The position numbers and the translations under genes are program-made. From positions 35,276 to 99,275 of the forward strand of contig NZ_JAHNZO010000031.1 of the NCBI RefSeq assembly GCF_018998565.1: a stretch of 64,000 bases of DNA. Direction: 5' to 3'. The notes beneath the pieces were generated by a model. It did not search any database, had not been told where the DNA came from, and saw nothing but the letters and a program-made list of their open reading frames with translations. Position 1 is the stretch's first letter. Each line of letters begins with the position of its first letter. Positions 18,977 through 27,488 of the stretch are shown in pieces. The stretch comes from Paenibacillus oleatilyticus. GTDB taxonomy: Bacteria > Bacillota > Bacilli > Paenibacillales > NBRC-103111.

Positions 18977-20194
18977 ATGAACGAGCAAAAAAAGCGTTCG
19001 CTATTATTAGTCGGCGGGGGAATCGCTTCTCTTTTTATCGCAATGGGGGTCGGGCGGTTCGCATATACGCCGATTCTTCCGCTGATGCTGAAGCAGCAGC
19101 TGTTTTCCGAGGCGGGCGCCGGCGCGCTGGCTTCGTCGAATTATGCGGGTTATTTGGCCGGTGCGATTATGACTGCTTTGAAGGCTCGGAAGGAGAGCAG
19201 AGTGAGCCGGCTGAAGCTGGCGCTTATCGTCAGCGTGGCAACGACGGCATGGATGGGGATCGCGGACAGCTATGCGCTATGGTTCGTGCTGCGCTTCGTC
19301 TCCGGCTTCGCAAGTGCCGTAATCTTCGTCTACGTGTCAGGATTGGTCATGGACGGCTTGGCGGGGCTGTCGAAGCCTCATCATGCGGTGGGGCTCTTTT
19401 ACAGCGGCGTCGGCCTCGGCATTACGGCGACCGGCTTTGCGGTCACTTGGCTGCATGAGCAGTACGGCTGGCGCGGCACGTGGCTTGGCATGGCGCTAAT
19501 ATGCGCCGTTTTGCTGGCACTGGCGTGGACGAAGCTTCGGGAACCGGCGGATTCAGCGGCTGCGGTGGCCCGCGAAGGCTTGGCCGTGCCCGAGGATCGC
19601 AGGTCGCTGACAAGCTTCAAAATACGGCTGCTGATCGTCTACGGGCTGGAAGGGCTCGGTTACATCGTGACCGGTACGTTTCTGGTCGCTTACGTGCAGC
19701 AGCTTCCGGCGATGCAGTCTTTTTCAGCGTGGAGCTGGATTTTGGCCGGCGCAACGGCCGTTCCTTCCTGCTGGTTGTGGTCCCTCCTCGCAGGCCGGAT
19801 CGGCAGCAGGGCGGCTTTATTCGCGGCCATGGTGCTCCAAGCGGTCGGGATCGCGCTTCCCGTCATTTATCCGGCTTGGCCGGGCGTGATGACGGGGGCC
19901 GTGCTGTTTGGTTTTACGTTCATGGGCGTGACGACGCTGGCTATTTCGTGGACGCGGCGGCGGATGCCGGCTGATTCCGGAACATTTGTCGGCGTCCTCA
20001 CCGCCGTTTACGGCACCGGGCAGGTGGCCGGTCCGATCGCCGCAGGCTGGATGGTGTCGGGCAGCGGGCACTACCAAGGGGCGTTAATCGGCGCAGCCTC
20101 GATCGTATGCGCCGGAGCGCTCGCCACGATTTTTCCCGCGAGACGGAAGGGCGTTTACACCAAGACGGCCCAAGCATCGGCAGCCAAACGGTGA
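18977..20194 (+). CDS. YbfB/YjiJ family MFS transporter
   Basis: This 405-residue protein has about twelve membrane helices and the YbfB/YjiJ hallmark near the N-terminus (MGVGRFAYTPILPLML, residues ~22-37), with SNYAGYLAGA following. The substrate of this branch is not known. GCGGAGGGA precedes the ATG. It is divergent from the LysR gene and followed by a large terminator-like hairpin. Confidence 0.85.
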   Translation: MNEQKKRSLLLVGGGIASLFIAMGVGRFAYTPILPLMLKQQLFSEAGAGALASSNYAGYLAGAIMTALKARKESRVSRLKLALIVSVATTAWMGIADSYALWFVLRFVSGFASAVIFVYVSGLVMDGLAGLSKPHHAVGLFYSGVGLGITATGFAVTWLHEQYGWRGTWLGMALICAVLLALAWTKLREPADSAAAVAREGLAVPEDRRSLTSFKIRLLIVYGLEGLGYIVTGTFLVAYVQQLPAMQSFSAWSWILAGATAVPSCWLWSLLAGRIGSRAALFAAMVLQAVGIALPVIYPAWPGVMTGAVLFGFTFMGVTTLAISWTRRRMPADSGTFVGVLTAVYGTGQVAGPIAAGWMVSGSGHYQGALIGAASIVCAGALATIFPARRKGVYTKTAQASAAKR

Positions 20195-20234
20195 CATAGA
20201 CCGGGAACAATTCTGTTTTATATTTGAACTCATC

Positions 20235-20316
20235 ATCGGATTCTCAGCGAATCTCCGGGTACGAGACCCTTAACGGGTATTGTCAGCCGGGAACCGCGGG
20301 GAATCCGATCTTTTTT
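20235..20316 (+). terminator. Large branched terminator-like structure after the MFS gene
   Basis: ATCGGATTC (20235-20243) pairs with GAATCCGAT (20301-20309), followed by C and six T. The enclosed ~57 bases hold smaller inverted repeats such as ACCC-TTAAC-GGGT. It begins 40 bases after the MFS stop and ends just before a candidate ECF promoter. It is unusually large for a plain terminator. I compared it from memory with common riboswitch signatures and found no match. Confidence 0.55.
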
Positions 20317-20321
20317 GCCAC

Positions 20322-20346
20322 GAAACAAAAAAGCCCCGTATACGTA
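20322..20346 (+). promoter_or_regulatory. Candidate SigW-type ECF promoter
   Basis: GAAAC (20322-20326), a 16-base spacer and CGTA (20343-20346, within CGTATAAT) match the B. subtilis SigW consensus TGAAAC-N16-CGTA except for the first base. It lies 148 bases before the ECF sigma gene, as expected for autoregulation. This is inferred by pattern matching only. Confidence 0.55.
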
Positions 20347-20493
20347 TAATTGAACGACATGAGTCGGCTGTTCAAGCCTGACAAAATCTATATACCTTGA
20401 AGTCAAAATTTGATATGCTGATAGAGTTGTGTTCCGGGTGCAACATTTTGCCTGACGCACTCGTTTATAAGGTTGCAAGAGAGGGGGATCCCA

Positions 20494-21051
20494 GTGGTAG
20501 CGCCTGAAGTTATCAAGGCTGCCCAGTCGGGCGATCGCGACGCTCTAATTACCCTATTGCGCGAAATTGAAAATCACGTCTACCGTACCGCTTATTACAT
20601 TTTAAACAATGAGCAGGATGCCATGGACGCCGCTCAGGAAGCGTTAATCCGAATTTATACGAAGATCAACTCCTACGAAGAAAAGGCTCAGTTTAAAACG
20701 TGGGTGCAGCGCATCGTGACCAACTTGTGCATCGATAAATTCCGCCGGGCCAAGCCTACGGTTTCGATCGAGCAGCACGATTTGAGCTTTACCGACCATA
20801 AAACGGTGGAAGACGAAGTGATGTCTACGTATATCGCTCAGGACATCCGAGATGCAATCGACAAGCTCCCCGAGCACCATCGGTCCGTCGTGGTGCTTCG
20901 ATACTTGCAGGATTTTTCCTACAATGAAATAGCGGAATCGCTCGACTTGCCGATCAACACGGTGAAATCTTATTTGTTCCGGGCGAGACAGCAGCTCCAA
21001 ACCATCCTGAGGGAGTACAAAAAGCCAAGCGGCGACGCGGTTCGAGGGTAA
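20494..21051 (+). CDS. ECF RNA polymerase sigma factor, SigW-like
   Basis: This 185-residue sigma-70 family protein has only regions 2 and 4, as ECF factors do. Region 2 spans about residues 24-90 (AAQEALIRIYTKINSYEEKAQFKTWVQRIVTNL, DKFRR); region 4 spans 125-175 (LPEHHRSVVVLRYLQDFSYNEIAESL, TVKSYLFRAR). The start is GTG at 20494 after GAGGGGG at 20481-20487; an in-frame TTG at 20473 lacks a ribosome site. The membrane anti-sigma gene lies 54 bases downstream. The regulon probably concerns envelope stress, by analogy with SigW. Confidence 0.9.
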   Translation: MVAPEVIKAAQSGDRDALITLLREIENHVYRTAYYILNNEQDAMDAAQEALIRIYTKINSYEEKAQFKTWVQRIVTNLCIDKFRRAKPTVSIEQHDLSFTDHKTVEDEVMSTYIAQDIRDAIDKLPEHHRSVVVLRYLQDFSYNEIAESLDLPINTVKSYLFRARQQLQTILREYKKPSGDAVRG

Positions 21052-21105
21052 GCGGCGCAGCATGAAGAGGATATACGAATCGTTACGGAAAGGTAGTGTA
21101 CGGGG

Positions 21106-22473
21106 ATGATGTGTCAAGAGGTGATCGAACTGATGCAGAGATACCTGGACCGGGATCTCGATGAAACGGAGTACGGCCGGATGCTTCAGCATCTGGAGCA
21201 GTGTCCGGATTGCACGGAATTGTTCGAACGTCTTGTTAATTTATCGAACGAGCTGGAGAGCTTGCCCAAGGTAACGCCGCCATTCAGCTTGGTCGATGCC
21301 ATATTGCCGAAGCTGGAGCAGCTTGAGGCGGCGGGAGCCATGCCGGATACCGCTTTCGCTGCTTCCGACAAAATAGAGCGCGAGACGGAAGCGCTGCGGG
21401 CGAAGACTGCGCCCGATCCGGCGGACGAACGTCCGACCTGGGGAAGCTGGCGCAAAAATGTGCGGGAATGGATTTCTTTCCCTGTGTTCGGCGGCGTCGT
21501 GGCGGCCGGGCTCGTGTTCGGATTTTTCCTGTTCCAGCACCAGTCCAAACCTGATGGGGACGCGGGAAGATTGCTGCTCTCGATGACGGATAAGAAAGTG
21601 GAAAATGCTGCGGCCAGTCAAGCGACCGATACGGCGAAAAGCCAGCCAGCGGCGCAGGCGGGGGGCAAGGCAGATAAGTCTCTTCCCGCAGGCGGCTCCG
21701 ATAACAAAGCGGCGTCCGAGGAGCACAAGCCACAAAATTTGTCCGCAGGAAGCGGCGACGCCAACAAAGATGGTCCTGTCCAACCGAGAAGCTCCGAGGC
21801 AGCGGATGCGGACTGGAAGGCAAGTCAGACTGCCGTGCCCCGTCAGCAGCCGTCTGGAGGGGGGGACAAGACGGCGGAACCGGAGCAGCCCGTTCAGGAG
21901 AAGCTGCCGAAGGCTCCGACAGAGAGACGCGATAATGCGGCGGCGCCTTCCCAACAGCCTGCTTCTCCCCCGGAACAGGAAAAAGGGAATTCTTCCGGGG
22001 ACCGGGGCGGTCAACAGACGTTAGTGCCGAAGAACGGCGGTGGGGAGCAAGCGAAGGGCTTTATCGCCTCGGAGCCAACCCAGCCTTCGGAAGAAGCGGT
22101 TACCTCCGAATCGGACGATACGGGCGGTGCCGAAGCGATGGATCAGCCGCCGTTGGAAGGCTCCGCTCAAGGCAGCACGCATATGGGCATTGCCGCGAAG
22201 CCGGACTCAAAGCCTGCAGCTCACGAGCTTACATCCTCGGACGGGAAGTATAAGGCAGCGGTCCGGGAAGAGAAAATTGTTATTTTTGATAAAGACGGCA
22301 AAGAACTGTATGCGTCCGGCTACAATTGGAAAGGCGCGGATCGCATCGAGCTTGTGGAATGGTCCGGCGACGGGAAATTGACGTACCGGGTCAACATGTC
22401 CGACCAGTCCAAGACGTTCGTCATCGACCTCAAAGCCAAGAACGAAACGGAAGTCAAATCGAGCAATCCGTAA
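21106..22473 (+). CDS. Membrane anti-sigma factor with long disordered stalk
   Basis: The N-terminus holds a zinc anti-sigma motif, His29-x3-Cys33-x2-Cys36 (HLEQCPDC), which binds the partner sigma factor. One transmembrane helix lies at about residues 126-147. The outer part is a long Pro/Gln/Lys/Glu/Ser-rich disordered stretch (about 150-365) ending in a compact ~85-residue domain with a repetitive strand pattern (KYKAAVREEKIVIFDKDGKELY). At 455 residues it is more than twice the size of RsiW. By family analogy, regulated proteolysis would release the sigma factor. The start is ATG 21106 or 21109; no strong ribosome site is present. Confidence 0.85.
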   Translation: MMCQEVIELMQRYLDRDLDETEYGRMLQHLEQCPDCTELFERLVNLSNELESLPKVTPPFSLVDAILPKLEQLEAAGAMPDTAFAASDKIERETEALRAKTAPDPADERPTWGSWRKNVREWISFPVFGGVVAAGLVFGFFLFQHQSKPDGDAGRLLLSMTDKKVENAAASQATDTAKSQPAAQAGGKADKSLPAGGSDNKAASEEHKPQNLSAGSGDANKDGPVQPRSSEAADADWKASQTAVPRQQPSGGGDKTAEPEQPVQEKLPKAPTERRDNAAAPSQQPASPPEQEKGNSSGDRGGQQTLVPKNGGGEQAKGFIASEPTQPSEEAVTSESDDTGGAEAMDQPPLEGSAQGSTHMGIAAKPDSKPAAHELTSSDGKYKAAVREEKIVIFDKDGKELYASGYNWKGADRIELVEWSGDGKLTYRVNMSDQSKTFVIDLKAKNETEVKSSNP

Positions 22474-22600
22474 CGGAAAGCGGGTTTCAACAAGTTCATG
22501 AAAGTTTAACATATTGGTAAAGAGAACTGTTGCACCCCGCGGCGTACTTTCACGTATATATACAATAGATTAAGTCGGAAGACGATTCACGTCGTATGAC

Positions 22601-22704
22601 CATCTGCGGGCCGGTTTCTAGAGCTTGCCCGGCAGATGTTTATATAGATGGGTTTCGGGCAAAGGGATTAGGTCGAGCCTCAGGGCTTTGACGTAATCCC
22701 TTTG
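22601..22704 (+). terminator. Two successive hairpins before holA
   Basis: CATCTGCGGGC (22601-22611) pairs with GCCCGGCAGATG (22627-22638), with one bulge and a T/A-rich tail. Then CAAAGGGATTA (22660-22670) pairs perfectly with TAATCCCTTTG (22694-22704), followed by TTGTTG. The second is a plausible terminator for the sigma/anti-sigma operon, 187 bases after its last gene; the first may be part of a leader. A weak ECF-like GAAC-N15-CGTA at 22524-22546 lies upstream. The remainder of 22474-22758 shows no gene. Confidence 0.55.
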
Positions 22705-22758
22705 TTGTTGGTATCATGAAGGACGTAAGCAGAGCGGGAAGGAACGGTGGGCGGCACG

Positions 22759-23778
22759 ATGGATTACAAAACGGCGATGAAGCACATCAGCAAGGGGCAG
22801 TTTAAGCCCGTATACATAGCCTACGGGGCGGAAAGCTATCTGATTCAGGAGCTGATCGCCCGCTTGACGGACAAGCTGATCGAGCCGGAGCATAAAGCGT
22901 TTGCCGTATCGCGGTACGATCTGACGGAAACGCCGGTCGATGCCGTTATCGAGGAGGCGGAGACGCTGCCTTTTATGGTGCCGAGCAAGCTGGTCGTGGC
23001 GACGAATGCGCTGTTTCTGACCGGCGCGAAGGAAAGCGGTAAGGTGGAGCATTCGCTCGAACGGCTTGCGGACTATTTGAAATCCCCAGTGGATTTCTCG
23101 ATCATCGTTTTTACGGTCGAGGCGGACAAGCTGGACGAGCGCAAAAAGATCGTCAAGGCGCTGAAGGAAGCCGATGCGCTGGTCTCGTGCGCCATGCTGT
23201 CGGCGGACGAACTGACGGGGTGGGTCAATCAGGAAGCGGGAAAAGCCGGTTTTTCGTTCGGTCCCGGGGTCGCGGAGCAGCTCATTCTGTACACGGGCAC
23301 CAGCCTTCAGGCGCTCGTCAAGGAAGTGGAGAAATGCGCCCTCTACGTCGGTCAAGGGGGGACGCTTCAAGCCGACGATTTGGAGCAGCTCGTCACGAGA
23401 AGCATCGAGCAGAACATTTTCCTGCTGATTGAGCATATCGTTCAGGTCAAGCTGGATCAGGCGTTTACGATGCTGAGCGAGCTTATCCGCCGCAAGGAGG
23501 AGCCGATCAAAATCGTGATGCTGATCGCCCGGCAGTTCCGCATTATGTTTCAAGTCAAGGATTTAATGCAGCAGGGCTATTCGCAGCAACAAATCGCCGG
23601 CCAGCTCGGGCTGCATCCGTACGGGGTGAAGGTTGCGGCCGGTCAGGCGAACAAGTTCGAATTGAAGCAGCTTGCGGACATTTTGCAGCAGCTTGCGGAT
23701 CTCGATTACCGGATGAAGAGCGGGAAAATCGACAAGGTGCTGGGCTTGGAAATGTTTCTGCTGCGGCTGGCGTCCTGA
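22759..23778 (+). CDS. holA: DNA polymerase III subunit delta
   Basis: This 339-residue clamp-loader subunit opens the beta clamp with the other loader subunits. It has the family N-terminal pattern (FKPVYIAYGAESYLIQELI), the central IIVFTVEADKLDERKK, and the C-terminal collar region (QGYSQQQIAGQLGLHPYGVK). The position between the comE genes and rpsT matches B. subtilis yqeN. The ATG at 22759 has GGTGGG upstream; a GTG at 22747 is a possible alternative. Confidence 0.93.
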   Translation: MDYKTAMKHISKGQFKPVYIAYGAESYLIQELIARLTDKLIEPEHKAFAVSRYDLTETPVDAVIEEAETLPFMVPSKLVVATNALFLTGAKESGKVEHSLERLADYLKSPVDFSIIVFTVEADKLDERKKIVKALKEADALVSCAMLSADELTGWVNQEAGKAGFSFGPGVAEQLILYTGTSLQALVKEVEKCALYVGQGGTLQADDLEQLVTRSIEQNIFLLIEHIVQVKLDQAFTMLSELIRRKEEPIKIVMLIARQFRIMFQVKDLMQQGYSQQQIAGQLGLHPYGVKVAAGQANKFELKQLADILQQLADLDYRMKSGKIDKVLGLEMFLLRLAS

Positions 23779-23789
23779 CGATACAAGAG

Positions 23790-23836
23790 AAGAGCATGAT
23801 CGTTCCGGGAAGGAGGGGTCATGCTCTTGTTGTTTG
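23790..23836 (+). terminator. holA terminator
   Basis: AAGAGCATGA (23790-23799) and TCATGCTCTT (23819-23828) form a perfect 10-bp stem followed by GTTGTTTG, 11 bases after the holA stop. Confidence 0.75.
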
Positions 23837-23876
23837 ATGAAAACCTTCTTCATACGAGCAGCTCCTTCATGTAAAT

Positions 23877-23914
23877 AAAAAAGACCGACAGGACAAATGG
23901 CCTGAAGGTCTTTC
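23877..23914 (-). terminator. rpsT terminator
   Basis: On the reverse strand AAAGACCTTCAGG pairs with CCTGTCGGTCTTTTTT with one internal mismatch region, ending in a T-run. It lies ~75 bases beyond the rpsT stop. Confidence 0.78.
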
Positions 23915-23988
23915 TTTATCGCATGTATGTTGTTGACAACGGGTACGGAGACAACGCCTCGTACCTGCTGCAACGCCGCTTAAGTACC

Positions 23989-24261
23989 TTACGATTGAGC
24001 GGAAAGAGCATTAAGTCTTTTCGCGAGACGGGACTTTTTGCGGGCAGCGGCATTTTTATGGATTAATCCTTTGGTCACTGCTTTGTCCAACTTTTTGCTG
24101 GCAGCGATCAGAGCGGCTTTAGCCGTTTCCACGTTGGTGCCTGCGATTGCAGTTTCAGCTGTTTTTACAGCCGTGCGGAGCGCGGATTTGTGCGAAGCGT
24201 TGCGAAGACGGCGCTTCTCGCTTACTTTCACGCGTTTAATCGCGGATTTAATGTTTGGCAT
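23989..24261 (-). CDS. rpsT: 30S ribosomal protein bS20
   Basis: This 90-residue basic protein is bS20 (MPNIKSAIKRVKVSEKRRLRN at the N-terminus, KAALIAASKKLDKAVTKGLIHKN later), which binds 16S rRNA early in 30S assembly. It is encoded opposite to holA and gpr, as in B. subtilis. AGGAGG lies eight bases before ATG 24261; the in-frame GTG at 24270 overlaps that site and is rejected. Confidence 0.97.
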   Translation of the reverse strand: MPNIKSAIKRVKVSEKRRLRNASHKSALRTAVKTAETAIAGTNVETAKAALIAASKKLDKAVTKGLIHKNAAARKKSRLAKRLNALSAQS

Positions 24262-24325
24262 GACGTTCACCTCCTACCACAACTTGCAAAAAAACATAGG
24301 TCATGTTTTGTTGACAACTCTTAAT

Positions 24326-24354
24326 ATTCTAACATGGGCCATATGAAAATGCAA
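24326..24354 (-). promoter_or_regulatory. SigA promoter of rpsT
   Basis: On the reverse strand TTGCAT (complement of 24349-24354), a 17-base spacer and TAGAAT (complement of 24326-24331) form a good SigA promoter about 65 bases upstream of the rpsT start. Confidence 0.65.
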
Positions 24355-24449
24355 TAGAAGCGCCGGACCGAGCCTGTAAAACTTTTGCATAACGGATTTG
24401 GCTTTTTCACACAATAACTTGGCGAGCCAGAATGAAAGGAGACGAGAGC

Positions 24450-25448
24450 ATGGGATTGGATTTGAGCGCTTACTCCGTGCGGACGGATCTGGCCCTTGAG
24501 GCGCACGATTTGGCATCGGCCGGCGGCATGACGATACCGGGCATCGAGCGGACGCAGTACGAACAGGAAGGCGTCCGGGTCAGCGTGATTGATATTACTT
24601 CCCAGGAGGGCTCCCAGGCGGTCGGGAAGCTTCCGGGTCATTACATAACCTTGGACGTGCCGGCCCTGCGTCAAAAAGACAGCGATCTGCAGGACCGGGT
24701 AGCCACGATATTGGCGCAGGAGTTCGAGAAATTTTTGCACAAGCTGAATATCGGGCCGAAGGCGAGCGTGCTGATTATCGGACTCGGCAACTGGAACGTG
24801 ACCCCCGATGCGCTGGGACCGATGGTCGTGGAAAATGTCATGGTGACCCGCCATTATTTCGAGCTGATGCCGGATCAGGTCAGCCCGGGCTATCGTCCGG
24901 TGAGCTCTGTGGCGCCGGGCGTGCTTGGGACGACCGGGATCGAGACGAGCCAGATCGTGCAGGGAATCGTGGAACAGGCGAAGCCCGATCTGGTCATCGC
25001 CATCGATGCGCTGGCATCCCGTTCGCTCGAACGCGTCAACACGACGATTCAGATTGCGGACACGGGGATTCATCCCGGGTCGGGCATCGGCAACAAGCGC
25101 AGAGGCTTGACGCTGGATACGCTTGGGGTGCCCGTTATCGCCATCGGCGTGCCGACCGTCGTCTATGCGTCCACGATCGTGAACAATGCGTTCGATATGA
25201 TGCATAACCATTTCCGCAAACAGACGACGAACACCGGACATATTCTCGGTCTTCTCGACAATATGCAGGAGCAGGAGCGGCTGCAGTTGGTGAAGGAAGT
25301 GCTCGACCCGCTCGGCCACGATCTGCTCGTGACGCCCAAGGAGATTGACCAGTTCATCGAAGACATCGCCAACATTATTGCCAGCGGGCTGAATGCCGCG
25401 CTGCATGAGGCGGTCGATACGAGCAACGTGTCTGCATATACGCATTAA
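24450..25448 (+). CDS. gpr: GPR germination protease
   Basis: GPR is the endoprotease that degrades small acid-soluble spore proteins early in germination; it is made as a zymogen in the forespore. This 332-residue protein is somewhat shorter than the ~370 residues of Bacillus GPR. The A25 family core is clear: RTDLALEA near the N-terminus, IIGLGNWNVTPDALGP, and IADTGIHPGSGIGNKR. AAAGGA at 24435-24440 supports ATG 24450; the in-frame ATG at 24432 overlaps the ribosome site. TGCATA followed by CACACAATA upstream weakly resembles a SigG promoter. It is strong evidence of a spore former. Confidence 0.95.
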   Translation: MGLDLSAYSVRTDLALEAHDLASAGGMTIPGIERTQYEQEGVRVSVIDITSQEGSQAVGKLPGHYITLDVPALRQKDSDLQDRVATILAQEFEKFLHKLNIGPKASVLIIGLGNWNVTPDALGPMVVENVMVTRHYFELMPDQVSPGYRPVSSVAPGVLGTTGIETSQIVQGIVEQAKPDLVIAIDALASRSLERVNTTIQIADTGIHPGSGIGNKRRGLTLDTLGVPVIAIGVPTVVYASTIVNNAFDMMHNHFRKQTTNTGHILGLLDNMQEQERLQLVKEVLDPLGHDLLVTPKEIDQFIEDIANIIASGLNAALHEAVDTSNVSAYTH

Positions 25449-25456
25449 GCCGAACG

Positions 25457-25503
25457 AACGTCCGGGAACGGCAGGATGACGATCCTCCGCCCCGGGCGTT
25501 TTT
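25457..25503 (+). terminator. gpr terminator
   Basis: AACGTCCGGG (25457-25466) pairs with CCCGGGCGTT (25491-25500) with one T-G wobble and an inner GGATGACGATCC stem, then TTT. It follows the gpr stop by eight bases. The next 170 bases before spoIIP show no clear promoter. Confidence 0.7.
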
Positions 25504-25673
25504 GATACGCCGGTAAATTTCTCATGGTCTATGATTTTCAGGTTCTATCTTCTAGCGCGGCTTCATAGAGTTGGTAATAGAGAAGCGGACATACCTCCTG
25601 GCGGCAAAAAAAAGTGCCGGGGGTGCCTGCTCAGCCGAAGATGCACCAGAAGCCGAACAAGGAGGAATGGATC

Positions 25674-26924
25674 ATGAAGTGGCCGGCCGTAACTGTCAAT
25701 TTAAGCAGATACCGGAAAATGGGACAAGCCATCGGCGTGTACTCAAAGACGTTGACCATCCTGATGACAGGATGTCTGTTGTTTTTTATAGCGATCGGAT
25801 TGCTGGGGTATGTGCATTCGACCGTCTCGAACCCTTCCCCTTCCACGTCGATGAAGGGACTGGCGGCATCCGTATCCAGCCGTTTCTTCATGGATATGAT
25901 GGGGATGGAGGTGCCGGGCCTGCAGCAGGACCGCAAGTCGTTTACATTTTCGCAATCGAACGTGTCGGGTTTCCTGTTCTCGCTGTTTACCGATCTGAAC
26001 CCAAAAGATCCGAAGACGCTCGTCTCCCGCGAAGTGCCCGGGCTGTCGCAGGAGCGCTCCGTGCTGCTGAGCGGCGCCGACGGCTTCGTCGTCGATTCTC
26101 CTGAGGACTATGGCCCCAAATCTGACGTGTTCCAGCGCGGGGACCTGGGGGAAGCGGGCTCGATCACGGCCAATCCCCGAGCGAAATCGGTCGACGACGG
26201 AAAAGTGCAGGGTCCTGCCATCCCGCTGCCTGCGGCCGAAGGACCGAGAATGGCCGGCAAAAACGTCGCTTTCATCTATCAATCGCACAATCAGGAATCG
26301 TATTTGCCGGAGCTGCCGGGCGTCCGAGACCCGGACAAGGCGTACGACCCGAAACGGAACGTGACGCTGGTCGGGCTGCGGCTCGCGCAAATGCTGGAGA
26401 AGGAAGGCATCGGCGCTGTGCACTCGGATAAAAACTATCCGGCTATCGAAAAAAGCTTCAACTACTATTATTCCTACAAATATTCGTTCAAAACGCTGGA
26501 AGAGGCCGTATCCGGGCATCCGGACCTGAAATTTTATTTCGATATTCACCGCGACTCGCAGCGCCGCGACAAGACGACGGCGACGATCAACGGCAAAGCT
26601 TACGCGCAAATCTACTTTATCATCGGCGGCAAAAATCCGAATTGGAAGCAAAACTACCAGTTCGCCGAACAAATCGACCGCGTGCTTGAAGCGAAATATC
26701 CCGGCCTCTCCAAAGGGATTCATGCCAAAAACGGCGAAGGCAACGGCGTCTACAATCAGACCTTCTCCCCGAACAGCGTGCTGATCGAGGTTGGCGGGGT
26801 GGATAATAGCCTGGAGGAGTGCTATCGCACCGTGGACGCGCTGGCCAAGGCGGTTTCCGAAGTCATCCTGAATGCGCAGAAGGTCGATGCGCCGGTTACA
26901 GACGGGAAAAACGGGAAACAGTAA
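25674..26924 (+). CDS. spoIIP: Stage II sporulation protein P
   Basis: SpoIIP is a cell-wall amidase and endopeptidase that works with SpoIID and SpoIIM in the mother-cell membrane to drive forespore engulfment. The 416-residue protein has one N-terminal membrane helix (residues 26-47), a low-complexity linker, and a C-terminal catalytic domain with zinc-site motifs HNQES (His205, Glu208) and HRDSQRR (His292). AAGGAGGA precedes ATG 25674; the frame open from 25614 is not needed. The gpr-spoIIP order matches B. subtilis. Confidence 0.93.
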   Translation: MKWPAVTVNLSRYRKMGQAIGVYSKTLTILMTGCLLFFIAIGLLGYVHSTVSNPSPSTSMKGLAASVSSRFFMDMMGMEVPGLQQDRKSFTFSQSNVSGFLFSLFTDLNPKDPKTLVSREVPGLSQERSVLLSGADGFVVDSPEDYGPKSDVFQRGDLGEAGSITANPRAKSVDDGKVQGPAIPLPAAEGPRMAGKNVAFIYQSHNQESYLPELPGVRDPDKAYDPKRNVTLVGLRLAQMLEKEGIGAVHSDKNYPAIEKSFNYYYSYKYSFKTLEEAVSGHPDLKFYFDIHRDSQRRDKTTATINGKAYAQIYFIIGGKNPNWKQNYQFAEQIDRVLEAKYPGLSKGIHAKNGEGNGVYNQTFSPNSVLIEVGGVDNSLEECYRTVDALAKAVSEVILNAQKVDAPVTDGKNGKQ

Positions 26925-26965
26925 CGGCCGGTACCGGAGCCTGGCAAGAAAGAGAGGAGAGCGCG

Positions 26966-27367
26966 GTGAGAGGAAATGCGTTCGTTAAAGTCGGCGCCGT
27001 AGGGTTGGCGATGGCCTTCTGCATCTTTTTCGGAGTCGCGCTTGCCACGCAGGGAACCGAGCGGATTCACGGCCCGCTGACCAAGCCGCAGGCCGGAGCC
27101 GGAGAGGCGAAGCAGCACGCGTATACCGCTGCCCCTGCAGGGAAGTCGGGCGCCGCGTCTCCGGCCGGAGCGAATGCAGCGGGGCCGGTGCCCAAGCCGC
27201 ATGCGCAGCGGCCTGCGGAGGCTAAAGCGAAGCCGGCGATGCCGGAAGATCCGGCCGCGAACACGGGCATCAACCGTGTCGGGAACAAGACGGGGGAGCT
27301 GCTGCAAATTGCGGCGTATCACGGCATCCGTTTCGTCGTTTCCATATTTGAAGCGATCAGTCCATAA
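26966..27367 (+). CDS. Hypothetical membrane-anchored protein, YqxA position
   Basis: This 133-residue protein has an N-terminal transmembrane segment (residues 7-27, VKVGAVGLAMAFCIFFGVALA), an Ala/Pro/Lys-rich linker (45-100) and a short amphipathic C-terminus (NRVGNKTGELLQIAAYHGIRF). It occupies the place of B. subtilis yqxA (DUF3679) between spoIIP and lepA, and its layout is compatible, but similarity is too low to be sure. The start is GTG at 26966 after AGAGGAGA; the frame open from 26819 overlaps spoIIP and is rejected. Confidence 0.6.
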   Translation: MRGNAFVKVGAVGLAMAFCIFFGVALATQGTERIHGPLTKPQAGAGEAKQHAYTAAPAGKSGAASPAGANAAGPVPKPHAQRPAEAKAKPAMPEDPAANTGINRVGNKTGELLQIAAYHGIRFVVSIFEAISP

Positions 27368-27415
27368 GCGCCGTCTTCGGGAACGGGGCGGAGATGGAAG
27401 TTTTAGGGGTGTCCA

Positions 27416-27444
27416 TTGCTGCCCGCCGTCACAACTGCTATAAT
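27416..27444 (+). promoter_or_regulatory. SigA promoter of lepA
   Basis: TTGCTG (27416-27421), a 17-base spacer and TATAAT (27439-27444) lie 45 bases upstream of the lepA start. Confidence 0.75.
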
Positions 27445-27488
27445 TAGAAGTATTGTAAATTTGCAGGTTAGTGAGGGTAAAGCTGCCG

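Noticed and set aside
20235..20316. Possible c-di-AMP or other known riboswitch
   Set aside because: Compared from memory with the ydaO, ykkC, crcB, pfl and preQ1 signatures without a match. It also lies upstream of the sigma promoter, so it is kept as a terminator-like structure.
20233..20478. 81-codon reverse frame before the sigma gene
   Set aside because: It runs through the terminator and promoter region, has no ribosome site and no recognisable pattern.
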